From NCBI RefSeq assembly GCF_002723835.1, contig NZ_BEWG01000010.1, forward strand, positions 1 through 56,902: DNA of 56,902 nucleotides, given 5' to 3'. Position 1 is the stretch's first letter. Every line of letters starts with the position of its first letter. A program made the translations under genes and the position numbers. Origin of the DNA: Mycobacterium sp. shizuoka-1 (GTDB lineage: Bacteria > Actinomycetota > Actinomycetes > Mycobacteriales > Mycobacteriaceae). The notes below the pieces were generated by a model. It was given only the letters and a program-made list of their open reading frames with translations. It was not told the origin of the DNA and made no database searches. Of this stretch, positions 37,459 to 47,197 are shown one piece after another.

Positions 37459-37542
37459 GCTCGCCTGACTGGCCACGCCTGCCACTGCGATTCTCGCGGA
37501 GCGATATCCTCGAAGTCGGTCTGGTGGCGAGGAGGTGACGGC

Positions 37543-39882
37543 GTGGTGGACGACAACGGCGCGCTGACCGCCGCGCCGGTCTCCGACAGTCCGGAGCCGC
37601 GCGCGGAGACCCCGAAGACCACCAGCAGTGCGTCCCGGCGCGTGCGGGCCCGCCTGGCGCGGCGGATGACCTCGCAGCGCAGCACGGTGAACCCGGTGCT
37701 CGAACCGCTGGTGGCGGTGCACCGGGAGATCTACCCGAAGGCCGACCTGGCGATCCTGCAGCGCGCCTACGAGGTGGCCGAGGCCAAGCACGCCGATCAG
37801 CTGCGCCGCTCCGGCGACCCCTACATCACCCATCCGCTGGCAGTGGCCAACATCCTGGCCGAACTCGGCATGGACACCACCACGCTGGTGGCCGCGCTGC
37901 TGCACGACACTGTCGAGGACACCGGCTACGCGATGGAGGCGCTGACCGCCGACTTCGGCGACGAGGTGGCCCATCTGGTCGACGGTGTCACCAAGCTGGA
38001 CAAGGTCGCGCTGGGCACCGCCGCCGAGGGCGAGACGATCCGCAAGATGATCATCGCGATGGCGCGCGACCCGCGGGTGCTGGTCATCAAGGTCGCCGAC
38101 CGGTTGCACAACATGCGGACCATGCGGTTCCTGCCGCCGGAGAAGCAGGCCCGCAAGGCCCGCGAGACGCTGGAAGTCATTGCCCCGCTTGCCCATCGGC
38201 TGGGTATGGCCACGGTCAAGTGGGAGCTGGAGGATCTGTCGTTCGCGATCCTGCACCCGAAACGCTACGAGGAGATCGTCCGCCTGGTCGCCGACCGGGC
38301 GCCGTCACGCGACACCTATCTGGCCAAGGTCCGCGCCGAGATCAACGCGGCGCTGTCCGGGATGAAGATCACCGCCACCGTCGAGGGCAGGCCCAAGCAC
38401 TACTGGTCGATCTATCAGAAGATGATCGTCAAGGGCCGTGACTTCGACGACATCCACGACCTGGTCGGGGTGCGGATCCTGTGCGACGAGATCCGCGACT
38501 GTTATGCGGCTGTGGGCGTGGTGCATTCGCTGTGGCAGCCGATGCCCGGCCGGTTCAAGGATTACATCGCCCAACCCAGGTTCGGCGTCTACCAGTCGCT
38601 GCACACCACCGTCGTGGGGCCGGAGGGCAAGCCGCTGGAGGTGCAGATCCGCACCCGGGACATGCACCGCACGGCCGAATACGGCATCGCCGCGCACTGG
38701 CGGTACAAGGAGGCCAAGGGCCGCAACGGTGTTCCGCACCCGCACACCGCCGCCGAGATCGACGACATGGCCTGGATGCGCCAGCTGCTCGACTGGCAGC
38801 GGGAAGCCGCCGACCCCGGCGAGTTCCTCGAATCGCTGCGCTACGACCTTGCGGTACAAGAGATCTTCGTGTTCACCCCGAAGGGCGACGTGATCACCCT
38901 GCCGGCCGGCTCGACCCCGGTGGACTTCGCCTACGCGGTGCACACCGAGGTCGGTCACCGCTGCATCGGCGCCCGGGTCAACGGCCGCCTGGTGGCGCTG
39001 GAACGCAAACTCGAAAACGGGGAAGTGGTAGAGGTTTTCACCTCCAAAGCCCCCAACGCCGGGCCGTCGCGAGACTGGCAGGGCTTTGTGGTGTCACCGC
39101 GCGCCAAAGCCAAGATCCGGCAGTGGTTCGCCAAGGAGCGCCGCGAGGAGGCGTTGGAGGCGGGCAAGGACTCGATCGCCCGCGAGGTTCGCCGCGGGGG
39201 TCTGCCGCTGCAGAAGCTGGTCAACGCCGAGGCGATGGGCGCCCTGGCGCAGGAGTTGCGCTACGCCGACGTCTCGTCGCTGTACACCGCGGTCGGTGAG
39301 GGGCACGTCTCGCCCCGGCACGTGGTGCAGCGGCTGGTGGCCCAGCTCGGCGGTGCCGAGAGCGCGGAAGACGAACTGGCCGAACGCTCGACGCCGGCGA
39401 CCATGCCGGTGCGGCAGCGCAGCACCGACGACACCGGTGTCAGCGTGCCCGGCGCGCCAGGCACGCTGACCAAGCTGGCCAAGTGCTGCACACCGGTCCC
39501 CGGCGACAACATCATGGGATTCGTCACCCGCGGCGGCGGTGTCAGCGTGCACCGCACCGATTGCACCAATGCCGCGTCGCTGCAACAGCAGTCCGAACGC
39601 ATCATCGAGGTGCACTGGGCGCCGTCACCCACGTCGGTGTTCCTGGTGGCCATTCAGGTCGAGGCCCTCGACCGGCACCGGCTGCTGTCCGATGTCACCC
39701 GGGTGCTGGCCGACGAACGGGTCAACATCCTGTCGGCCTCGGTGACCACGTCCAACGATCGAGTGGCCATCAGCCGCTTCACCTTTGAGATGGGCGACCC
39801 CAAGCACCTCGGTCATGTGCTCAACGCGGTTCGTAACGTCGAGGGTGTGTACGACGTCTACCGGGTGACCAGCGCGGCCTGA
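37543..39882 (+). CDS. rel: Bifunctional (p)ppGpp synthetase/hydrolase Rel
   Basis: A 779-residue stringent-response enzyme. The hydrolase HD domain shows [15 protein letters not shown] and HDTVEDT (His121-Asp122). The synthetase domain follows with [13 protein letters not shown] and [15 protein letters not shown]. The TGS domain is [20 protein letters not shown] and the C-terminal ACT domain includes [17 protein letters not shown]. All catalytic regions are intact, so both making and breaking of (p)ppGpp are expected. The start is GTG 37543 behind GAGGAGGTGA. The length is close to M. tuberculosis Rel. Confidence 0.97.
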   Translation: MVDDNGALTAAPVSDSPEPRAETPKTTSSASRRVRARLARRMTSQRSTVNPVLEPLVAVHREIYPKADLAILQRAYEVAEAKHADQLRRSGDPYITHPLAVANILAELGMDTTTLVAALLHDTVEDTGYAMEALTADFGDEVAHLVDGVTKLDKVALGTAAEGETIRKMIIAMARDPRVLVIKVADRLHNMRTMRFLPPEKQARKARETLEVIAPLAHRLGMATVKWELEDLSFAILHPKRYEEIVRLVADRAPSRDTYLAKVRAEINAALSGMKITATVEGRPKHYWSIYQKMIVKGRDFDDIHDLVGVRILCDEIRDCYAAVGVVHSLWQPMPGRFKDYIAQPRFGVYQSLHTTVVGPEGKPLEVQIRTRDMHRTAEYGIAAHWRYKEAKGRNGVPHPHTAAEIDDMAWMRQLLDWQREAADPGEFLESLRYDLAVQEIFVFTPKGDVITLPAGSTPVDFAYAVHTEVGHRCIGARVNGRLVALERKLENGEVVEVFTSKAPNAGPSRDWQGFVVSPRAKAKIRQWFAKERREEALEAGKDSIAREVRRGGLPLQKLVNAEAMGALAQELRYADVSSLYTAVGEGHVSPRHVVQRLVAQLGGAESAEDELAERSTPATMPVRQRSTDDTGVSVPGAPGTLTKLAKCCTPVPGDNIMGFVTRGGGVSVHRTDCTNAASLQQQSERIIEVHWAPSPTSVFLVAIQVEALDRHRLLSDVTRVLADERVNILSASVTTSNDRVAISRFTFEMGDPKHLGHVLNAVRNVEGVYDVYRVTSAA

Positions 39883-39895
39883 CCCCGGCGGGTGA

Positions 39896-40174
39896 TCAGG
39901 GTCCGCCGTTGACGTACCAGGCCAGGCAGCCCGGATGATGCCGGCAGGCGATGATCGCACCGGCGTCGGGTGCTGCGCCGCGCACTCGCGGCTGGGCCGA
40001 CGGCAAACTGCAGCTCTGCAGGTAGGGGTTCCACGGGATCACCCCGTCGTAGCAGCCCTGTGCGACGGGCCGGGGTGTGCCGGCGGCGGATAGGGCACCA
40101 GGGACCACCAGGACGGTGATCGCCGCCAGCACCCCGAGCAGGACAAGGGCGAATCGGTGCAGGCCAAGAGACAT
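39896..40174 (-). CDS. Small secreted Cys-containing protein, function unknown
   Basis: A 92-residue protein with a signal peptide (MSLGLHRFALVLLGVLAAIT, cleavage near AAG at about 30). The mature part has four cysteines (GCYDG, QSCSL, IACRH, PGCLA), which suggests two disulfide bonds and an extracytoplasmic location. I do not recognise a family. It converges with rel, 13 bases from its stop. The short palindrome 40183-40196 is just upstream of its ATG. Confidence 0.78.
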   Translation of the reverse strand: MSLGLHRFALVLLGVLAAITVLVVPGALSAAGTPRPVAQGCYDGVIPWNPYLQSCSLPSAQPRVRGAAPDAGAIIACRHHPGCLAWYVNGGP

Positions 40175-40182
40175 AACAACTA

Positions 40183-40196
40183 CACCAACACTGGTG
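40183..40196. promoter_or_regulatory. Short palindrome between divergent secreted-protein genes
   Basis: CACCAACACTGGTG has perfect 5-base arms around ACAC. It lies nine bases upstream of the minus-strand secreted-protein start at 40174. Arms this short can occur by chance in a GC-rich genome, so this is only a candidate operator. Confidence 0.3.
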
Positions 40197-40291
40197 CGCC
40201 GCAGATTATTTCATCGTCATCACCGGAATAGGGCGGGGCGGCAATGATCTTGTTCTTGGCGGCCGTGATGCCTCTTGGAAAGAGATTGACC

Positions 40292-40534
40292 ATGAACAGA
40301 TTTCACGTGTTTTCCGCCACCCTCGGCACCGGCGCCCTGGTCTCGCTCGGCGTATTGGCCGCGGCGGCGGCACATCCGCCGCTGGGTCCGGATTCGTTGG
40401 TGAGCTCGGAGATGTCGACCGGGGTCACCGTCACCCAGGCGCCCGGCCCGAGCAAGGCCGGCCTGCCGGTCGCCGTTCCGGCCATCAAGGGGCCCGCGCC
40501 GCTGCCGCCCGAAGAGCAGGGCCTGCCCGGGTAA
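40292..40534 (+). CDS. Small secreted protein, function unknown
   Basis: An 80-residue protein starting MNRFHVFSATLGTGALVSLGV with a probable signal peptide cut after AAAA near residue 27. The mature part of about 50 residues is Pro-rich, without cysteines or domains I recognise (PGPSKAGLPVAVPAIKGP). The start ATG 40292 follows GGAAAGAG; a frame open from 40244 is less likely to be used. It is convergent with the first cyclophilin gene, eight bases from its stop. Confidence 0.7.
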   Translation: MNRFHVFSATLGTGALVSLGVLAAAAAHPPLGPDSLVSSEMSTGVTVTQAPGPSKAGLPVAVPAIKGPAPLPPEEQGLPG

Positions 40535-40542
40535 CCCGCGGC

Positions 40543-41541
40543 TCAGTTCAACCGGATCGACTTGACCGTCACCGGCTTGGCCGGCTTACCGTCGTCGGCC
40601 CCGCCGGCGATGCCGGTGGCGGCGATGTCGTCGACGATCCCGAACCCGGTCTTGTCGACCTGGCCGAACGCCGTGTAGGTCGGCGGCAGCATCGAGTCGC
40701 GGTAGACGATGAAGAACTGGCTGCCGTTGGTGTCCGGGCCGGCGTTGGCCATCGCCAGCGTGCCTCGCGGATACATCACGGGCTGCTTGAGCGCCGGATC
40801 GAAGGGGCGGTACTGGTTGGTCGGGTATTCGTTGGCGAAGCGGTAGCCCGGCCCGCCGCTGCCCGTGCCGGTCGGGTCGCCGCACTGCAACACCGACAAC
40901 GACCGCGAGTCGGTGAGCCGATGGCACGGTGTGCCGTCGAAGTAGCCCTGCTGGGCCAGGCTCACGAAACTGTTCACCGTGCACGGCGCCTTGGCGTTGT
41001 CCAGGTGCAAGACGAGCGGGCCGGCGTTGGTGACCAGCGTCGCGTCGACCGTCGCCGGTGAAGTGGGCACCCGCCCGGTGCGCGGGGCTCTGGCCGGCTT
41101 GTCGGCCGGGGTGGCCGTCGCGGGGTATTGGCAGTTGGCGCCGAGGTTGGCCGGCGGGGCGAACGGCGGCAGCTGGGTGCTACCCGGGCCGGCGGTGATG
41201 GTGCGTGGCGGCAGGCCGGCGCCGCCGGTGCGTTCCAGCTCGCGCGCCATCCAGGAGAAGAACACGATGCCGGCCAGCACCACCACGATGCTCAGCACGG
41301 TCACCAGGTAGCTGATCACCAGCCCGGCGATCGCCAGCCCCCGGCCTTCCTCGCCGGACTTCTTGATCTGGGACAGCGAGATGTGCCCGAACACGATGCC
41401 CAGCGGTGCGAACAGGAACGCGCAGATCAGCGAGGCGATCGCCATCCCGTTGGTGGGGGGCGGCGCCGGATAGGCATACGGCCCGGGCCCGTAGGGCGAA
41501 CCGTACGGCGGCGGCGGGTAGTACGGCGGCGGTTGGCTCAT
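40543..41541 (-). CDS. Membrane-anchored cyclophilin-type peptidyl-prolyl isomerase with DUF4190-like N-terminus
   Basis: A 332-residue protein. The first 40 residues are Pro/Tyr-rich and cytoplasmic. Two helices with GIVFGHISLSQIKKSGEEGRGLAIAGL form a DUF4190-like domain, and a cyclophilin domain follows outside the membrane from about 165 (VTNAGPLVLHLDNAKAPCTVNSF; NGSQFFIVYRDSMLPPTYTAFG). It would help folding of exported proteins. ATG 41541 has GAGGGGAC upstream. It is a clear paralogue of the next gene and could be its duplicate with a different anchor. Confidence 0.9.
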   Translation of the reverse strand: MSQPPPYYPPPPYGSPYGPGPYAYPAPPPTNGMAIASLICAFLFAPLGIVFGHISLSQIKKSGEEGRGLAIAGLVISYLVTVLSIVVVLAGIVFFSWMARELERTGGAGLPPRTITAGPGSTQLPPFAPPANLGANCQYPATATPADKPARAPRTGRVPTSPATVDATLVTNAGPLVLHLDNAKAPCTVNSFVSLAQQGYFDGTPCHRLTDSRSLSVLQCGDPTGTGSGGPGYRFANEYPTNQYRPFDPALKQPVMYPRGTLAMANAGPDTNGSQFFIVYRDSMLPPTYTAFGQVDKTGFGIVDDIAATGIAGGADDGKPAKPVTVKSIRLN

Positions 41542-41611
41542 GCCGTCCCCTCGCAGGCTCGGGTCCTGCATGTTCGTTTGTGATTCGCTCCGCAGGCGTC
41601 GCTCATGGCCG

Positions 41612-42502
41612 CTAGTCCAGCAGCACCGACTTGATCTGCACGTCGTTCGCCGGCTTGCCGTCCTGCGCGCCGCCCGCCACGCCCGCGGCCGCGATCTTGT
41701 CCAGCGTGGCCAGGCCGGTCGCGTCGATCGTGCCGAACGCGGTGTAGTTCGGCGGCAGCTGCGAATCCTTGTAGACCAGGAAGAACTGGCTGCCGTTGGT
41801 GCCGGGCCCGGCGTTGGCCATCGCCAGTGTTCCGCGCGGATAGGTCACCGGCTGCTGCAGGCCCGGATCACCCTGCGGGTACTGGTCGGTGGGGTACTCG
41901 TTGGCGAACTGGTAGCCCGGGCCGCCGGTACCGCTGCCGGTCGGGTCACCGCACTGCAGCACCGACAGCGACGGCGAGGTGGTCAGCCGGTGGCACGGGG
42001 TGTTGTCGAAGAAGCCCTTCTGCGCCAGGCTGGCGAAGCTGTTCACCGTGCACGGGGCCTTGGCGTTGTCCAGCACCAGTCCGAGGTTGCCCTGGTTGGT
42101 GCTCATGCTCGCGCTCACGGTCGCCGGGTCGGTGGGCACCTTGCCGCTGTGCGGCGGCTCGACCTTGCGGCTGGCCGGCTCGGGCGAGGCCGGGTACTGG
42201 CAGTTGGCGCCCAGGTTCGCGCTGGCCTTGAACGGCGGAAGGCCGCCGGCGGCCGGGGGAGCGGCCGACGGATCACCGGCGTCCACCGGCGCGGTGCTGG
42301 TGGCCGGCGAGGCGGTCTTGTTGTTGTCGGTGTCCTTGTTGGTCAGCACGAACACCGCAACCAGGGCGGCGGCCACGACGATCGCCACGACACCGCCGAT
42401 CACCACGAACAGGCGGCGACGCTTCTCCTGTTGGGCGCGACGTTCCAGCTGCCGCTCGAGTTTGCGCTTGGCCGTCGCACGTCGCTGGTCGTTGGTGGGC
42501 AC
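41612..42502 (-). CDS. ppiB: Membrane-anchored cyclophilin-type peptidyl-prolyl isomerase
   Basis: A 296-residue protein with a basic coiled N-terminus (ATAKRKLERQLERRAQQEKRRR), one membrane helix at about 31-53, a short Thr/Ala linker and an extracytoplasmic cyclophilin domain (MSTNQGNLGLVLDNAKAPC; GTNGSQFFLVYKDSQLPPNYTAFG). The location before the MBL hydrolase and hisS matches M. tuberculosis Rv2582 (ppiB). The start is GTG 42502. The next gene downstream encodes a second cyclophilin with very similar sequence blocks. Confidence 0.93.
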   Translation of the reverse strand: MPTNDQRRATAKRKLERQLERRAQQEKRRRLFVVIGGVVAIVVAAALVAVFVLTNKDTDNNKTASPATSTAPVDAGDPSAAPPAAGGLPPFKASANLGANCQYPASPEPASRKVEPPHSGKVPTDPATVSASMSTNQGNLGLVLDNAKAPCTVNSFASLAQKGFFDNTPCHRLTTSPSLSVLQCGDPTGSGTGGPGYQFANEYPTDQYPQGDPGLQQPVTYPRGTLAMANAGPGTNGSQFFLVYKDSQLPPNYTAFGTIDATGLATLDKIAAAGVAGGAQDGKPANDVQIKSVLLD

Positions 42503-42615
42503 CGTGGTGGTCCTCCGTGCAGTGTCGGTTCGGGTGAGTCGGCACCGAGTGTGCCAGTTCTAGCTGAGGCCAGGGGGCACGACCCTCGCCAACTGGGGAT
42601 GGGAAACTGGACGAC

Positions 42616-43281
42616 GTGCTGCTCACCGGGTTCCCGGCCGGCATGTTGGCATGCAACTGCTACGTGCTGGCCCCACACGCCGGGGCCGACGCTGTCGTCG
42701 TCGACCCGGGCCAGCGTGCCTTCGGCACCCTGCGGCGCATCCTCGACGAGAACCGGCTGACCCCGGCCGCCGTCCTGCTCACCCACGGCCACATCGACCA
42801 CATCTGGTCGGCGCAGAAGGTGGGCGACACCTTCGGCTGCCCGGTGTTCATCCACCCCGAGGACCGCTACCTGCTCGCCGACCCGATCCGCGGGTTCGGA
42901 CCCCGCCTGGGCCAGATCGCGTTCGGTGCGCTGTTCCGCGAGCCCAAGCAGGTCGTCGAACTCGACCGCGACGGCGACAAGCTCGAACTCGGCGGGATCA
43001 GCGTGACCGTCGACCACACCCCGGGCCACACGCGCGGGTCGGTGGTGTTTCGGGTGCCGGACGGGCTGAACCAGGTCGCCTTCACCGGCGACACCTTGTT
43101 CAAACAATCGGTGGGTCGCACCGACCTGCCGGGCGGCAGCGGCAACGCCCTCTTGTCGTCGATCGTCGACAAACTATTGGTGCTCGACGACGACACCCTG
43201 GTATTACCGGGGCACGGCGAGTCCACCACCATCGGTCTCGAACGCCGTACCAACCCCTTTCTCGAAGGTCTGACCACGTGA
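42616..43281 (+). CDS. MBL-fold metallo-hydrolase, glyoxalase II-like
   Basis: A 221-residue metallo-beta-lactamase-fold hydrolase. THGHIDH at residues 56-62 gives the metal ligands His57, His59, Asp61 and His62; further ligands lie in [15 protein letters not shown] and LPGHG. Glyoxalase II-type members cleave thioesters such as lactoylated thiols. In mycobacteria, which use mycothiol, the true substrate is uncertain. The start is GTG 42616, and the stop overlaps the hisS GTG by four bases (GTGA), so both are co-translated, as in Rv2581c-Rv2580c. Confidence 0.92.
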   Translation: MLLTGFPAGMLACNCYVLAPHAGADAVVVDPGQRAFGTLRRILDENRLTPAAVLLTHGHIDHIWSAQKVGDTFGCPVFIHPEDRYLLADPIRGFGPRLGQIAFGALFREPKQVVELDRDGDKLELGGISVTVDHTPGHTRGSVVFRVPDGLNQVAFTGDTLFKQSVGRTDLPGGSGNALLSSIVDKLLVLDDDTLVLPGHGESTTIGLERRTNPFLEGLTT

Positions 43282-44537
43282 CTGAATTTCAGGCGCCCAA
43301 GGGCGTCCCCGATTACCTGCCGCCCGAGTCCGCCGAGTTCGTCGCCGTGCGCGACGGTCTGCTGCGGACGGCCCGGCTGGCCGGCTACGGCGATGTCGAG
43401 CTACCGATCTTCGAAGACACCGGGCTGTTCGCCCGTGGGGTCGGGGAGTCGACCGATGTGGTCTCCAAGGAGATGTACACCTTCGCCGACCGCGGCGACC
43501 GCTCGGTGACGCTGCGGCCCGAGGGCACCGCCGGGGTGATGCGCGCGGTGATCGAGCACGGACTGGATCGCGGTGCGCTGCCGGTCAAGCTCTGCTACGC
43601 CGGACCGTTCTTCCGCTATGAGCGTCCGCAGGCCGGCCGGTACCGGCAGCTGCAGCAGGTCGGGGTGGAGGCCATCGGGATCGACGACCCGGCGCTGGAC
43701 GCCGAGGTGATCGCCGTCGCCGACGCCGGCTACCGCTCGCTGGGGCTCGATGGTTTCCGCCTGGAGATCACCTCGCTGGGCGACGACACCTGCCGCCCGC
43801 AGTACCGGGAACTCCTGCAGAACTTCCTGTTCGCGCTCGACCTCGACGAGGACACCCGCAGGCGGGCCGAGATCAACCCGCTGCGGGTGCTCGACGACAA
43901 GCGCCCGCACATCCGGGAGATGACCGCCGACGCGCCGGTGATGCTCGATCACCTCTCCGACGTCGCCAAGCAGCACTTCGAGACCGTGCTCGCGCACCTC
44001 GACGCGCTGGGCGTGCCGTATGTGATCAACCCGCGGATGGTGCGCGGGCTGGATTACTACACCAAGACCACCTTCGAGTTCGTCCACGACGGGCTCGGTG
44101 CGCAGTCCGGTATCGGCGGCGGCGGGCGTTACGACGGGTTGATGCGCCAGCTCGGCGGTCAGGACCTGTCCGGCATCGGCTTCGGGCTGGGGGTGGACCG
44201 CACCGTGCTGGCACTGCGGGCCGAAGGCAAGACCGCGGGAAACCCAACCCGCTGCGATGTTTTCGGGGTGCCGCTGGGTGATGAGGCCAAGCTGGTGCTC
44301 GCCAGGCTCGCGGCGGACCTGCGGGCGGCGGGGGTGCGGGTCGACCTGGCCTACGGCGACCGCGGAATGAAGGGCGCGATGCGCGCGGCCGATCGTTCGG
44401 GCGCCCGCGTCGCCCTGGTCGCAGGCGACCGGGACATCGAGGCCGGCACCGTGGGCGTCAAAGATCTGACCACCGGTGCGCAGGTCGACATCCCGGCCGA
44501 CGCGGTTGTTGCCGACGTGATCGCCCGGCTGGCCTGA
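43278..44537 (+). CDS. hisS: Histidyl-tRNA synthetase
   Basis: A 419-residue class II synthetase charging tRNA-His. Motif 2 is [20 protein letters not shown]. The histidine-specific signatures [13 protein letters not shown] and [11 protein letters not shown] are present, and the C-terminal anticodon-binding domain contains [19 protein letters not shown]. The start is GTG 43278 inside the stop codon of the MBL hydrolase. The length is normal. No T-box leader is seen, consistent with its internal operon position. Confidence 0.97.
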   Translation: MTEFQAPKGVPDYLPPESAEFVAVRDGLLRTARLAGYGDVELPIFEDTGLFARGVGESTDVVSKEMYTFADRGDRSVTLRPEGTAGVMRAVIEHGLDRGALPVKLCYAGPFFRYERPQAGRYRQLQQVGVEAIGIDDPALDAEVIAVADAGYRSLGLDGFRLEITSLGDDTCRPQYRELLQNFLFALDLDEDTRRRAEINPLRVLDDKRPHIREMTADAPVMLDHLSDVAKQHFETVLAHLDALGVPYVINPRMVRGLDYYTKTTFEFVHDGLGAQSGIGGGGRYDGLMRQLGGQDLSGIGFGLGVDRTVLALRAEGKTAGNPTRCDVFGVPLGDEAKLVLARLAADLRAAGVRVDLAYGDRGMKGAMRAADRSGARVALVAGDRDIEAGTVGVKDLTTGAQVDIPADAVVADVIARLA

Positions 44538-44577
44538 ATCGCGGCCGCCGGGTTATCGGTGCGGAGAGTTTTGGTTA

Positions 44578-44880
44578 TCAGCCGGCCGGGCAAAGATCGG
44601 TCTTGGCGAAATTGATCGCCGCGTCGGCCTGCGCATGGCTGATCGAACCGGAGTTGTTGAAGTAGGTCTGCGACAACTCGTTCGGGTCCGCGCCCTGGGC
44701 CAGGGCTTCGCAGATGGTGTGTCCGTCGGCGATCAAAGCCGCCTGGTCACCGGCGATACCGGCGCTGGTGAGGTCCTGGATGTAGTCCGCCTCGGCGTTC
44801 GTGATCGCCCAGGCGGCGGGCGCGCCGACGAGTGCGATGGCGCCGGCGGCAGCGGCCGCCGTCAACAAACCTTTGATCAT
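44578..44880 (-). CDS. DUF732 secreted protein
   Basis: A 100-residue exported protein with a signal peptide (MIKGLLTAAAAAGAIALVGA, cleavage near AWA). The mature DUF732 domain begins ITNAEADYIQDLTSAGIAGD and holds two cysteines (TICEAL, DLCPAG) expected to form the family's single disulfide. DUF732 proteins are common in mycobacteria and of unknown function. It is convergent with hisS. The 239-base gap 44881-45119 to the next gene is AT-richer than average and shows no further gene. Confidence 0.9.
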   Translation of the reverse strand: MIKGLLTAAAAAGAIALVGAPAAWAITNAEADYIQDLTSAGIAGDQAALIADGHTICEALAQGADPNELSQTYFNNSGSISHAQADAAINFAKTDLCPAG

Positions 44881-45119
44881 TGTTCGTCCCCTGTGTCCAT
44901 TGGAGTTACTGCTGCGGCAGAAGTTACTACGCTCTCAGCAGATATACAGAAAAAGCCGAAAGAATTTCTGCGCACCAAATGGGCGCTTCTCAATCGGCTG
45001 GGGGACTCATTGTGAAGTTGTGAAAATTGCCTGTCCCATTTAATCAATTCTCACGAGATTCTTGGCGCAACCTTGGCTCGATTGGGAACCGTGTCGTTTG
45101 CCTGGGCCGTTCTATCGGT

Positions 45120-45566
45120 ATGAACACCGGAGCCGAGCTCATCGAGAGTTATCTGCGCACTCGGCAGGTGCGGTATTTCCGCGGCCATCACGACGACGAG
45201 TTCTTCTTCGTCGTCGGTGCATACCACGGCAGCGTGCACGTGCACCTGCAGCCGTGCGGGCCCGCTGATGCGGCGGTGCGCGTCAGCATCAACGCGCAGC
45301 GCTACTATCCGGCGCAACAGCGCGACCGGGTGGCGGCGTTGGTGCAACAGTGGAACGCCACCGACGGTCAGGTCACCGCGACCGTGGTCGAGTCCTGCGA
45401 TCCGGGCCTGATCGGGGTGCGGGCCGAGCGTCGGTATCCCGGCACGGACACCGACTTCGGCCCGTTCGTCGATCAGGCCGTCCAGTCCGCGATCGATCTG
45501 TTCGGCCGGTTGCGGACGGTCGCGGCATGGCCGTCCGACGACGCGCGACTGCTCGACGCCGGTTGA
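45120..45566 (+). CDS. YbjN-like domain protein
   Basis: A 148-residue soluble protein starting MNTGAELIESYLRTRQVRYF. The pattern of an N-terminal helix, a beta-meander (HHDDEFFFVVGAYHGSVHVHLQP; VRVSINAQRYY) and C-terminal helix FVDQAVQSAIDLFGRL matches the type III secretion chaperone-like fold of YbjN proteins. Their role is not well defined. ATG 45120 lacks a ribosome-binding site and may be leaderless; a longer frame from 45027 is open but less likely. It converges with the DUF2330 gene, four bases apart. Confidence 0.75.
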   Translation: MNTGAELIESYLRTRQVRYFRGHHDDEFFFVVGAYHGSVHVHLQPCGPADAAVRVSINAQRYYPAQQRDRVAALVQQWNATDGQVTATVVESCDPGLIGVRAERRYPGTDTDFGPFVDQAVQSAIDLFGRLRTVAAWPSDDARLLDAG

Positions 45567-45569
45567 GGC

Positions 45570-46592
45570 TCACGATCGCCGGTGGCGGCGGAACCAGATG
45601 ATGCCGACCGCCGCCGCCGCGACGGCCACGACCGCCGAGGCGCCCACCGCCAGGAGAAGCGCGCTGAGGTTTCGGCTGTCGCCGCCGTGCCGGATCACTC
45701 GCTGGTATGGGTCATCGCTGGGTGCCGGCCCGAAGACGAAATCTGCTGTGATCGAGGATGGGTCGTCGATCGTCGTCGAAATCCTGGTGAGGTAGGGGTT
45801 TCGGGAGCTCAGTTTGGCCAAGGACTCGTTGCGGGTGCGTCCCTGGATTGAGCCGGCGTAGTCGACATCGATGTCCTGTCGGGCCGCGTCAGCGTCGACG
45901 CGTTGCATCCGATGCTGCGCCAAGGTGTAGACCACCACTCGTTGAGGATCCTTCGCGGCGGCCGACATCCGCATCGGGTACACCAGGTCGTCGGAGATGA
46001 AGTCCAGCCGGATGGGGTCGAGTTGACCCCGCAGCGGCTGCTCGCCGGTCAGCCGCATCGCGACGAACGACCAGCCTCGAGTGAGATAGGACTCGAGTTG
46101 CGCGGTGACGTCCGGCCGCATCGTGTACCCGTGGGTGTCCAGCCACTGCCGCACGCCGGCGAGATCACCGCCGGTCAGGGTGGTCGCCTCCAGCGGTCCG
46201 AGCTGCACCTGCGCGACGACGGTCGGGCCCGCACCGGGTACGGCGCCGGCCTCGTCGAGACCGCTGTGCCCGGTTCCCTGTCGCTCGATCCGCGGCGCGG
46301 TCAACCGCTCGAGTTCCGAGAACAGTCCGGGGTCGGCGGCAGTGGCGGTGGCGGGCGTCGGGGTGGGCACGATCAGTGCCGCGTTGTCGGCCATCGACTG
46401 CACATCCAGGCGCATGACGATGGTCTCGCGGTTGCCGTCGATCGCGACCAGGCTCTGCTCACCGGCCACCCGGGCATCGAGGTCGGGACTCACGATTCCC
46501 CCGCAGGCGCAGGCGCCCGCGGGTCCTCCGGGAGCCACCACGAGCATGCCGGCGGCCAAGACGACCGCACCCATCATCCGCAGTTGGCGCAT
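45570..46592 (-). CDS. DUF2330 membrane-anchored exported protein
   Basis: A 340-residue protein with an N-terminal signal (LRMMGAVVLAAGMLVVA), the CACGG motif typical of DUF2330 just after it, a large extracytoplasmic domain, and a C-terminal helix (LLLAVGASAVVAVAAAAVGIIWF) followed by RRHRRS. It is thus anchored by its C-terminus and faces outward. The function of DUF2330 is unknown. The cytochrome b561 gene lies upstream on the same strand with a 35-base gap. Confidence 0.87.
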   Translation of the reverse strand: MRQLRMMGAVVLAAGMLVVAPGGPAGACACGGIVSPDLDARVAGEQSLVAIDGNRETIVMRLDVQSMADNAALIVPTPTPATATAADPGLFSELERLTAPRIERQGTGHSGLDEAGAVPGAGPTVVAQVQLGPLEATTLTGGDLAGVRQWLDTHGYTMRPDVTAQLESYLTRGWSFVAMRLTGEQPLRGQLDPIRLDFISDDLVYPMRMSAAAKDPQRVVVYTLAQHRMQRVDADAARQDIDVDYAGSIQGRTRNESLAKLSSRNPYLTRISTTIDDPSSITADFVFGPAPSDDPYQRVIRHGGDSRNLSALLLAVGASAVVAVAAAAVGIIWFRRHRRS

Positions 46593-46627
46593 CGGGGCTC
46601 CTTCGATCCACAGCCATGATGCCCGGC

Positions 46628-47197
46628 TCAGCCCTTGCCTCGCGCCGTATTGGGCTCAGCCGCCGAGCGGCGCCCGAACAGCATCCGGCTCAGCATCCGA
46701 TCGCGCAGCGTGAGGGTATGGAGCAGCACCGCCGACACGTGCGCGGCGATCGCCGCCACGAGCAGGTAGGCGAGCACGGAGTGCGCTTGGCGCAGAACGA
46801 AATACAGATCGGCGTCGAACGGCGCGATCCGGGGGAGTGCCAAGGATCCGAACACCACCACCGGCCGCCCGCCCGCCGACACCATCGCCCACCCGACCAA
46901 CGGCTGGGCCAGCATCAGCGCGTACAACCCGATTTCGGAGCCGATCACCAACCCGTGCTCGATCGAGCCGACCGTCTCCGGCAATGGCGGGGTTCGGTGG
47001 GTGAATCGGTTGGCCGCCCGAATGACCACGACCAGCAGGATGATCACCCCGAGGGTCATGTGCAACCCGACCAGAGTGCCGTAGCCGCCCAGCGAGTTGA
47101 CCATCACGAACCCGACGAACAACGCGGTGAACACCAAGGCCGCGGTCAGCCAGTGCAGGATCCGGGTGCGCACCGGGTAGCGCTCGACCGGTGTCAT
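46628..47197 (-). CDS. Cytochrome b561-family membrane protein
   Basis: A 189-residue protein with four membrane helices and the family's heme-ligand histidines, for example TRILHWLTAALVF, LVGLHMTLGVII, LRQAHSVLAYLLV and AAHVSAVLLHTL. It carries electrons across the membrane, here probably to the exported catalase-family peroxidase encoded just upstream. The ATG at 47197 overlaps that gene's stop as ATGA. An open frame continues upstream to 47596 but only as a shadow of the peroxidase gene. Confidence 0.92.
   Translation of the reverse strand: MTPVERYPVRTRILHWLTAALVFTALFVGFVMVNSLGGYGTLVGLHMTLGVIILLVVVIRAANRFTHRTPPLPETVGSIEHGLVIGSEIGLYALMLAQPLVGWAMVSAGGRPVVVFGSLALPRIAPFDADLYFVLRQAHSVLAYLLVAAIAAHVSAVLLHTLTLRDRMLSRMLFGRRSAAEPNTARGKG

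Noticed and set aside
36826..38256. 476-codon minus-strand frame across apt and rel
   Set aside because: Antisense shadow of two conserved enzymes.
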